A stretch of 64,000 nt of DNA from Sva-07 sp963793335 (GTDB lineage Bacteria > Actinomycetota > Acidimicrobiia > Acidimicrobiales > Ilumatobacteraceae): the NCBI GenBank assembly GCA_963793335.1, contig CAWBZS010000005.1:152127-216126 (forward strand), written 5' to 3'. The notes under the pieces were generated by a model that did no database searches, was not told where the DNA came from, and was given only the letters and a program-made list of their open reading frames with translations. Within the stretch, counting starts at the first letter, position 1; each line of letters starts with the position of its first letter. The position numbers were made by a program, and so were the translations under genes. Shown piece after piece: positions 17,424 through 26,997 of the stretch.

Positions 17424-18352
17424 GCCGCACCGCCATCGCTGGAGAAGATGTCGTCGAGGGTGCGGCGGTGCCGACCGAGGCGTCGCACGCGGGCACCGGC
17501 GTCTGCAACGCTGCGCGCCGCCAGGTCGAACAACTCGTCGTCGCTGCGACCCGTGACCGACAGCAATGCGCCCGCCCGTCGGACGCCCGCACCTGCGGCC
17601 ACCAATCGCTCGGCGACGTCGTCGATCGAGCGGGGGCGATCGGCGATGTCGACGAGCTCGAGTTCGATCCCACCCGACGCTCCTGCGAGATCGGCCATCG
17701 ACCCCTGCGCGACGAGACGTCCTTCCGACAGCGCCACGACGTGGTCGCACACCCGCTCGACCTCCTCGAGGACGTGCGACGACAACATGACGTCGATCCC
17801 GAAGTTCCGATTGACCTGCACGATGATGTTGAGCATCTCGTCGCGCTGCACCGGGTCGAGGCCGTCGGTCGGTTCGTCGAGCACGATCACCCGAGGGTCG
17901 GCGGCGATCGCTTGGGCGAGCTTCACGCGTTGGCGCTGCCCGGTCGACATCGTGCCGAGCGCCCGGAACCGTTCCTCGCCGAGCCCGACGAGGTACAGCG
18001 AATCGCTTGCCCGGCTGCGGGCTTCGTCTCGTGGCAGCCCTTTCACTTCCGCGAGGTGGCGAACGAAGTCGTAGGCCCGTAGATCGTCGGGAAACACGTT
18101 GCGTTCCGGGCCGTATCCGATCTTGGCTCGAAGCTCCGGGCCGCTCGTGGACGGGTCGAGCCCGAGCACCGAGATCGACCCAGCGGTCGGGGTGAGCAGG
18201 CCGAGCACCAACGAGATCAGAGTGGTCTTGCCCGCACCATTGGCGCCGACCAGGCCGGTGACGCCGGTGGGGATCGACACGTCGAGCGAATCGAGTGCGC
18301 GGGTCGACGGGAACTGCATCACCAGCCCGCTCGTCTCGATGATCGAGGTCAC
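17420..18352 (-). CDS. ABC transporter ATP-binding protein (first pair)
   Basis: A 310-residue ATPase with Walker A (GANGAGKTT), signature (STGQRQRVKLAQ) and Walker B (VIVLDEPTDGLDP), followed by a C-terminal regulatory region. The GTG at 18352 is chosen because the ABC domain starts within ten residues of it; a CAGACT hexamer ends 7 nt upstream and may be the operon promoter. It is the first gene of a four-gene operon (ATPase, permease, ATPase, permease) in which every junction is a 4-nt overlap. Two ATPase-permease pairs in one tight operon suggest either one heteromeric exporter or two exporters used together. Confidence 0.85.
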   Translation of the reverse strand: MTSIIETSGLVMQFPSTRALDSLDVSIPTGVTGLVGANGAGKTTLISLVLGLLTPTAGSISVLGLDPSTSGPELRAKIGYGPERNVFPDDLRAYDFVRHLAEVKGLPRDEARSRASDSLYLVGLGEERFRALGTMSTGQRQRVKLAQAIAADPRVIVLDEPTDGLDPVQRDEMLNIIVQVNRNFGIDVMLSSHVLEEVERVCDHVVALSEGRLVAQGSMADLAGASGGIELELVDIADRPRSIDDVAERLVAAGAGVRRAGALLSVTGRSDDELFDLAARSVADAGARVRRLGRHRRTLDDIFSSDGGAA

Positions 18353-18457
18353 GGCGCCGAGTCTGGCAGCTGAGATGCCACACCGCGCCTCACGAACCCA
18401 ACCCGACCCCCGAGTCCCAAACACCAATCAGAGGGGAGACCGTGAGAGGCGGTCGGG

Positions 18458-21400
18458 TCAGACGTGATGTCGGCGCCGCCGGGCGATCGCCAGCACGAGC
18501 GCACCGAGCAGCAGTATCAACACCGCCAACCGGATCGCCCCATTCGGCTCGCTGCCCGTGCTGGGAAGCCCGATGCCCGGCGATGTCGATGTCGATGTCT
18601 GCCCGTTGGATGTCGGCACGGTCGAAGCTGCGCTGGTCGATGTCGACGTGGTCGTTGAACCGGCGGTGGCCACGGCAGTGCTGGTGGAAGCGGGCTCACT
18701 CGTGGTCGTGGCGGGGCTGGTGGTGGTGCTGGTCGTCGTGGTGCTGGTGGTCGTCGATGGTTCGATCGTCGAGGTGGAAGAGGTGGAAGAGGTGGAGCTG
18801 GGGGCGGTGGTGGTGGTTGTTCCGGGTTCGCTGGTGGTCGTGGAGCTCGTCGTCGTCGGAGGGCGTGTGGTCGTGGTGGTGGTCGTGGTGGTGCTCGTGG
18901 TCGTGGTGGTGGTGCTCGTGGTGGTGGTGGTGGTGGTGGTGGTGGAATTCGTGGGTGTCGAGACCACCACCTCGGTGGTGTCGGTGGTCTCGTCGCCGTC
19001 GTCGTCGGTCACCGTCGCCATGAGCGTCCAGGTCCCCGGCGCATAGGTGTGCGCCAGCGACACGGTGCCGCCACCCGGGGCGGACGACTCCACACGATCG
19101 GCCGGCGAGCCGTCACCCCAGTCGACGACGACCGTGTGGGTGTCGGTCGGCGACGGATCGGTGAAGCTCACCGAGGCGTCGGCCGATGTTCCCGAGATCT
19201 CGACGGCCAGCGCCGTGATCGTCGGAGCGAGGCCGCTGATCTGCACCACAGCGGTTCCCATCGCACACAGCGCCTGGGCATCGCACACCTCGAACTCGAT
19301 CGAGATCGAGCCGGGTCCGTCGTCGGCGTCGACGTCGAGCGTCGCACCGGGGGTCTCGTAGGAACCGTCACCGTCGACGTCCCAGGCGATCGTGACGTCG
19401 CCGCCCTCCGGGTCGCTCGATCCTGATGCGTCGAGCGTCACGGTGGTCCCTTCGTCGACCACGTACGGGCCACCCGGATCGGCGACCGGCGGCTGGTTCG
19501 CCGTGCCGTCGTCGAGGGCCTCGATCGGGGTGGTCGAGCAGTCGCTTTCGCCCGCTGCGTCGGTGACGCAGGCGGTGACGTCGTAGATGCCGGGATCGGC
19601 GTAGACGTGTCCGATGCCGCCGCTGCCGACTCCCTCACCCGACTGGAGCGGCAACGGCTGGACGCCAGTGCCATCGCCCGGATCGATGGTCATCGTGTGC
19701 GTGTCGTCGGGGTTCGGGTCGGTGAACCCGCCACCCAGCAGCACCTCGACGTTGATCACCTCCTCGGCAGGGGCTTCGACCAGCGCCACCGGGGCCTGGT
19801 TGACGACCCGCACGTCGACGTCGAGCGTGTCGCACCCGACGCCGCCGGCCTGGTCCGAGACACAGACCTCGACTTCGTAGATGCCGTCGGCCGCATAGGT
19901 GTGGGTCCCGGTGACCGTGCCGCCACTCGAGCGCGAACTGGTCACCGTTGCGGTGGCGAGCGGCGTGCCGTCACCCCAGTCGATGGTGGCGGTGTGGTCG
20001 TCGTTCGTTCCGGGGTCGGTGAACGTCGCCTGTTCCAACGACAGCGTCGCACCGGACACCAGGTCAGGTTCCGCGTCGATGTCGGGACCGGCCTCCACGA
20101 CCGGTGGCAGGTTGTCCACCACCGCTCGGAACGTGAAGCACGAGCCCTCGTCGAGGTCATCGGTCACGCAGACTTCGCCACGGAACGTCCCGGCTCGTAG
20201 ATAGGTGTGTGATGCGGCCACGTCGTGCCAGCCGGCGCCGGTCGGGTTGTTGCCGATCGTGCCGACGCTCTGGCTGCTGCCGTCGCCCCAGTTCACGATG
20301 GCGGTCCACTCGTCGTCGCCGGCGTCGGTGAACGGCATCGTGATCTCCCCGGCGGTGCCCTGCGTGAACGCGAACTCCAGTTCGGGGGCCGTGCCCTTCG
20401 CACGAAGACCGGCCTGAGACCGGGAGAACACACCCAGCCCGCCCGGCGGGAACGGATCACCGGCCGCATCGCGCGGGCGACGTCGGCGACGAGTGAGCCG
20501 TTGGCGGTCCACATCCGGAGCCGATCGGGTCGGTAGTCGACCGTGAAGGTGTAGGGGCCCTTGATCGGCCCGAACGTCGGTTGGCCTGTGAAGCTGCGAT
20601 CGGTGGCGCGCTGCAGCCATCGACCCGACGTGTCGGTGTCGAGGTCGCTCGACTCGAAGGCGAGCACCTCGAGCTCATCGACACCGAACGCATCCTGACA
20701 CAGCGGGTTCACGGGGTCACCCGCCGGGTCGATTGCGTCAAGCACCACGTTGAACGCTCGTTCGTACGTGGTCGCCGGGCCCCGGGTTCGCGAGATGGTC
20801 GCCGTGTCGATCAGCACGTCGTTGTCGTCCGTCTGGTCGACCGCGTTCGGGTTTCGACACGTGAAGAGGGTGCTCTCTCCGAACTGGATCCCCCGCGACC
20901 GCCCGAGCCACTCGAAGTCGACGAAGTCCTCGTCGCCGGTCGAGCCCAGCAGATCACCGGGCTCATAGCCCACGACCAGACCGATGTTGTCGTCGTCGCC
21001 GTTCGGGGCGAGCACGCCCAACTCGACCATCGCCCGGCCGTAGCCGCCCTCGGACAGCTGCAGCGGCGAGTGCAACACCAGGTAGTCGTTCACGTTGGCG
21101 GTCGTCGTCGCCCAGCCCCCTTCGGCGTCCACCGCCCAGTCACCGCCGTTCCCGGCAGGGGTCTGTCCATCACAGTTCGGCGGGCCCAGACACTGGTCCG
21201 GATTCGAACTCGCGTCGTCCTCCGACCAGGTCCGCAGATCGGCGGCACCCACGAACGGCGGTTCGTTGTCGATCTCGATCGCGCCGATCAGCTCGCCGCA
21301 GCCGTCGGGGTCGCTGCCATTGCTCACACACCAACGCACGTCGCCCTCGGCGAGCTCATCGACGTAGCGGTGCGACAGCGAGAACGTCGTGTCCGGCCCT

Positions 21401-23730
21401 GTTTCGCCGCTGACGGTCTGGGTCGATGACGTTCCGTCACCCCAGTCGACGGTCACCGTGAACGCCTCGTTGCGGAACCGGTTCGGGTGGCTCCAGCTCG
21501 ACAGCTCGAAGGTGTACCGGTCCCCTTCCGTGCCATTGAAGAGCCTGAGGCCGGGCAGGCTCGTGGTGATCGGCGACCCGTCGTCACCCGTCGCCGGGTC
21601 GCAGTCGTCGTCGATGCCGTTGCCGACGCGCTCGGCCACGTTCGGGTTGATGAACACCCCGCCGTCATCGCAGTCCGGGCCCGGGACAGCGAAGAACCCG
21701 TCGAGATCGTCGTCGACGCCCGAGCGCACCGAGACCGGGACGATCTCGATCGCCGTCGCACCCGCAGCATCGGTGGCGGTCGCGACGACGTCGAGCTGAC
21801 CGTAGAAACCCGCAGGGACCACCACGTCATAGCTCGTCCCGGTCGCGCCCGTCGCGACACCGTCGATGAACCACTCGACCGACACCGGCCCACCCTCCGG
21901 ATCGGCCACACCCACCTCGAGCGTCGTCGTCGCACCCGGCGCACCGACCACCGGCACCGGAGCGACCAGCTCCACGGTCGGGGGCAGGTTGCCGGCGACG
22001 GGCACGACCACCTCGTACGCGATGTCCGCCGTCAGACCGCCCGTGACCTCCACCGCGACCACATAGGGCACACCCGCTCGAACGTTGCCGGGCACCACCC
22101 ACTCCGGCGACACGCCAGAGGCATCGTCGAACAGGCCGTCACCGTCGAGATCCCACCGAATCGAATCGGGCACGTAGTCGATCGGCAGGTCGACCGACAG
22201 GGTGATCGTGGCGCCTGCGGCAGCGCCCACCACCGGCGAAATCGTCACCGTCGGATCAGCAGCGAGCGGATTGATCACCGCGTCCAACTCCGCCAACACA
22301 CCCGGCACCGCAGCATCCACCCAGGCCCGCAACTCGGACGAGAACTCGGCGTCAGCAACCGCCGCCGCACTGAGGCCCGGCAACTGGAACACGATCGCGT
22401 CCACCGAAGACGGCGGCGTGGTGACCACCTCGGCAATGAACGCCTCGATCGCGGCCTCGGTCTCCGCCACACTCAACCCGGTGTTCCACCACAGCGCGTT
22501 GTTGTCGTAGAGGCGCGAGAACCCCGCAATGCTCTGCCAGATCAGGGTGAGCTCGTTCTGATCGGCAACGGTCCCACCACCGAAGCCGTAACGATCCACC
22601 AGATCCTGCACGAACGCAGGCTGCGCCGCCGTCAACTCGGCATGCAACGACGCCAACTCGTCCAGCGAGCGCGCATGACGCGCCGCCCACGCCACGTTCC
22701 CCACCGCCTGCGCACCCTGATATCGCTCCAACGCTCGAACGAACGCCTCCTCGACCGCACCGACTGCATCGGTCACGTTGCCCCACGCAGCCGCCTCATC
22801 GAGCGAAGGAAACGGCGCCGCCACCGCATCGGCGGTCCGAACGGGGCTGGCGAACTGCTGGAAGTTCGGATCCGGCGGATCGTCACGCAGGTTGATGAGC
22901 GCCGCCCGGCGCTTCTGGATCGAGTTCTTGATGTACGTCTTGCCCCAGGTCTTGAGTTGTGAGCTCGGGTCGATCAGCCCGATCAACGCCTTCATCGTCG
23001 AGGTGAGCCCACCGATGAACCCGAAGCCCACCGACAGGTAGTTCTCGGCCAGACTCTTCGCCTCCAACGCGAGCATCTGAACGAAGACGCTCTCGACCTG
23101 CGACACCTGCCCGATCTGACGGCCTGCGCGAGCCTTCAGTGCCTGGAACTCCTCGATCTCGTAGTCGAAGCCGGGCACTTCCTGGTCGATGTCGACCACG
23201 AAGGCGTCGCGCACCACCGAGTCCTGACCGGTGTCCCACCGCCCGTTCTGGCACTCGTCGACCACCACGTCGTAGGTGCCCGACGGGAGACCTTCCGCAC
23301 TCCCCGCAGCCCCGGTGATCGCGAGCGGCTCCCACAGGAACGTGCCCCCGATGCCACCCCAGACCGTGTTCGGTGCCCCGAGGGCATCACTCAACGTGTC
23401 GCCGGTTCTGAAGGTCCGCCCGCTCGGCACGATGTAGAGGTCGGCGGACGCCTGTACGAAGTCAGGGAAGCCCTGACCTTCCGTGCCGGGAACGCAGCCC
23501 TTCACGAAGTTGATGTTGCCGGCATCCACCCGCACCACCGAATTCGCGGGGTAGCGCGCAGGCGTTCCGCCTCGGCTGAACAGCAGATTGACGGCGCCGC
23601 TCACGGGTTCCGGTGTCGCCGGCGGGGTGATCGCAGCGACCGTTGCAGAGTTCCAGGGAAGCAGCCCCGCAAGCAAGGCCAGGACGGCAAGGACGGCGGA
23701 CGCGATGATCGAGATTCGTGTCCGGCGCAC
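18458..23730 (-). CDS. Giant PKD-domain cell-wall-anchored surface protein, one frameshift
   Basis: Read across one frameshift, this is about 1757 residues. It begins with a signal peptide (GTG at 23730), then a unique N-terminal region of about 450 residues, bacterial Ig/PKD-like units, a MopE-type calcium motif (PGPDCDDGGVFINP, then NGIDDDCDP), a thrombospondin-C-like sandwich (DDNIGLVVGYEPG), and at least four PKD domains with WGDG turns (VNWGDGSSQ, IDWGDGTPL, VDWGDGSPA). A long Thr/Ser stalk leads to LPSTG (18554-18568), a membrane span and a RRRR tail: a sortase substrate. Near 20467-20475 the frame must slip by -1 to stay coding; the first frame stops at 20293 and the second is open from 20620. 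No sortase gene lies in the window. It probably acts in adhesion or surface display. Confidence 0.7.
18554..18568 (-). other. LPSTG sortase anchor motif
   Basis: Codes for LPSTG, followed by about 20 hydrophobic residues and RRRRHHV at the C-terminus: the full tripartite sortase sorting signal. Confidence 0.75.
18640..18960 (-). repeat. Low-complexity Thr/Ser stalk-coding tract
   Basis: Imperfect ACC/ACG/TCG triplet repeats coding for runs of Thr with Ser and Pro (for example STTTTTTSTTTTTTTTTRPP). The stalk would span the cell wall and is likely to be O-glycosylated. The triplet repeats make it prone to length change. Confidence 0.7.
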
Positions 23731-23821
23731 ACCAGCGTTCTACGCAGCCGGCGGTAACAGGGCACCAACACGTCCGTGGTTCGTATGGCGGACGCCAGCG
23801 ACGCCGTGCCAATCTGAGAGC
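23731..23821. promoter_or_regulatory. 91-bp divergent promoter between surface protein and tandem regulators
   Basis: Minus strand: TAGAAC ends 6 nt before the GTG at 23730. Plus strand: CAATCT ends 6 nt before the ATG at 23822. Both are weak -10 forms, so an activator may be needed. The arrangement suggests that the regulators control the surface protein, themselves, or both. Confidence 0.4.
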
Positions 23822-26800
23822 ATGTCGGAGTGGGTGGTCGACGTCGGCGGATCGCTGCTCGTCGCAGATGGGGACGGTGTCCCGGCGCCGCTGCGACCGA
23901 AGGAGCGCACACTCGTGGCAGCAATCGCGCTGGCGCATCCCGAGACATCGAGCGTCGCTGATCTGACCGAATTGGTCTGGACCGACCCGCCCGCCACCGC
24001 ACGCAAGTCCATCCACAACCACATCGCCCGCGTCCGCCGGTGTGCCGGGGGCCTCGTCGAGACGTCCGACGACGGATACCGGCTCGGCGACTCGGTGCGC
24101 GTCGTCGCACCGACGTCCGACGACGTGTTCCGCGACCTGGTCGATCATCCCACCGTCGCCATTGCCCGCACTCGCTACCGCGACGCCCGCCTGGCCGATG
24201 AAGAACGGGCGGCAGCCACTCGGCTCGACCGTCGCCCCGACGACGAGGCGATCGCCCTGCTGGTCGAGTTGGCCGATGCCGAGCCGCACCGGTTCGAGCG
24301 CTGGCGCCTCGCCGTGCTTGCGCTCGCGCGACGGGGCCTCCGCCGCGACGCGCTCCATCGCATCCGAGACGCACGACAGGGCGTGACCGCACCCGACCAC
24401 GTCCGACGCCTCGAACGACTCGAGCGAGCGGTGCTCGATGACGATCCGCGCCTCGATGTCGACGAGTTCCTCCGTGTTCCGGCCGACAGCACCCCGCCCG
24501 ACCCGTTCGATCCTGATGATCGATCGGAGGAGCACGACCTCTTCGTCGACTCGGGAGGCGTCCTGGCGGAGGTGTTGAGCCGGATCGACGACGGCGAGAC
24601 CGGGTGCACACTCGTCACCGGGCCTGCCGGTTCGGGCAAGACGACCTTGTGCAAGCAGGCCCGGGAACATGCCACCGTGGTGGGGTGGCAAACGCATCGG
24701 GTCGCAGCCCGCTCACACGCGTCGGCCGACTCCGGTGTCGTCAACGCCCTCACCCGCTCACTCGAGGAGCGTCCAGGTGGCGGCACACACCCGACTGTCG
24801 ATCCGCTCGCCGACACGCTGAAGTCCAACGACGAGTTGGCCCGTTGCCTCCACCTGATGACCGACGACCATCGACGACGGCTGATCATCGTCGACGACCT
24901 GCACCACGCAACGACGGACGAGGTGGCGTCGATCGCCAGGCTCGTCGAAGCAACTGCGGATCGTGGACACGTCGCCTGGATCGTGGCGAGTCGAACCGAG
25001 CACGACCTCGGTCGGGCCGCCACCCTCCAGATGACCCGGTGGGACGCGAACGCCGTCGGACGGTTGCTCACGCGATTCGTCACGCCGTCGCCGTGGCTGG
25101 ACGGGGCTGCGGACTGGATCGCCGACGAGAGCGGCGGCAATCCGCTCGCCGTCCGCGAGCTGATCATCGACACCGTCCGCCGACGCCGTGACATGACCGA
25201 TGACGACGGACGGTTCGTCCCGCGCCGCAGTCGCGAACCGATCGAGTGGATTCGACGCCGGATCGCTCGCCTCGACCCGAGCAGCGCGTCGAGCACTGGG
25301 TGGGGCATCGATGGTCGGCCACGAATTCGGCCTCGCCTCACTCACCCCCTTCTGCGACGACGCACTCGCGGTGATCGCCCAGGCCCGGCTCGACGGGATC
25401 ATCGTCGCCGTCCCGGGCGAACGGTGTCGCTTCACCTTCGCTCACGACGTCTTCCGAGACGAACTGCTGGCCACACTGGACGAGACGGCCCAGTCGCATC
25501 TCGCCCTGATCGCGCTCAGGGATCCGATCTTCGACGACGACGCACACTCACGTCGGCGCTCGATGTTGGCGCGGCTCGCCGTCCACGATGACCCACTGTT
25601 GGCCGTGACGGCGACGACCGAGGCCGCCGCGCTCGAAGTCGAGCGACAGAACCCCATCGAGGCCGAGCGGCTGTACCGTCGAGCGCTCGAGTTGATCGAG
25701 CGCCACGCTGATCGCAACGAGCCGTTCTGGGACCTGGCATGGATCGAAACAAGCCTCTCCTTGGGCTCGCTGGCGGTGTCGAATGGGCGGACGGACGCCA
25801 TCGACATCCTGCTGGAGTGCGCACGGGCAGCCGCACGGATCGACCGCGGCGACCTCGCGGTACATGCCGTGTATCAGGCGTCGCGCGTCGGGCCGGCGTC
25901 GACGGTCGGACGCACGGACGCTGCGATCGCCGAGGCGGTCGAGTCGTGTCGGGCACTCCCGCTCACGCTCGCCGACCAGGCAAGATTGGACGTCACCGAG
26001 ATGGGGCTCTACGGCATCGCGACCGACAGCCATCGTGCTCAGCACCTCCTCGATTCCGGGCTGCGACGGGCAACCGAAGCGGCTGACCCCGAGCTTCAGG
26101 CGATCGTCCAACGCTCGGCCTACATGGCCGTGCTCCGGCCCGGCGACCTCCCACGGCGGCGGGAGATCGCCGCCGACCTCCATCGAGCCGCGCCGCGAAC
26201 TCGACGATCTCACGTTCCTCTACGAGGCACACCGACTCGACTTCTCCATCGCAGTGGAGGCCGGCGAACGCGACCCGAGGCCGATCCTGGGCGAGCTGGA
26301 GGTGTTGCACGCCCGATTCGGTGAGCGGAGCAGGAACTGGGGACTCTTCTCGTTCCAGACGACCGTTGCATATCTCGACGGCGACGCCGATCGGGTCCAG
26401 GACGGGATCGATGCGATCCTGTCGCCGGAAACGGTGGCATCGACCGAGCTCAAACTGTCGACCGCCGGTGGACACCAGATCGGGATGCACCTGCTGCGCG
26501 GCGACGTCGCCTCGCTCGACCCGATGATGGCAGAACTCGAGGTGGTGACCTCGACCCTCCCGGCCTGGATCGCTGCTCGGGCATTCACCGCCGCAGCTGC
26601 CGGCAACGAAGAGATCGCCCGCGATCGACTCGCTCGTACCATCGTCGTCGACGGCCCCCGCACGACGGTGGTGGTCCCCGACGACTTCACCGGGCTGCCG
26701 ACCGCGTTCCTCGTCGGCGAGGCGGCACGACTCGTCGACGACCGCATCGTCCTCGATGCCGCCGCGGCCACGCTGCGGCCGTTCAGCGGGCTGTGGCTGT

Positions 26801-26997
26801 GGCACGGCACCGGGACGTTCGGACCCGTCGACCTCGCGCTCGGACGGTGGGCCGAAGCGACCGGGGACCGCGACGCCGCAACCGAACATGCACGACGGGC
26901 GCTCGTGTCGACCACCACCGTCGGCGCCCCACACCTGGCGTCACAGGCCGCGATGCTGCTCGCACGATCCGACTCCTCCGGCACCTCGGCGCGATGA
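23822..26997 (+). CDS. AfsR/SARP-like ATPase-TPR transcriptional regulator, two frameshifts
   Basis: Read across two frameshifts this is about 1058 residues. The N-terminus is a winged-helix DNA-binding domain (LRPKERTLVAAIALAHPETS, then SIHNHIARVRR). Next come an intact Walker A (GPAGSGKTT, about residue 266) and Walker B (LIIVDDLHH, about 355), and a long alpha-helical TPR-like C-terminus ending near LWLWHGTGTFGPVDLALG. Coding shifts frame by +1 near 25280-25305 and again near 26188-26202; the outer frames stop at 25591 and 26324. The last codons overlap the start of the next gene (ATGA at 26994-26997). The following gene is a full-length paralogue. Whether the shifts are real or errors decides if this gene works. 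Confidence 0.65.

Noticed and set aside
18442..19046. Trp/Val-rich open frames opposite the Thr stalk
   Set aside because: They are the antisense reading of ACC/ACG triplet repeats; low-complexity artefacts.
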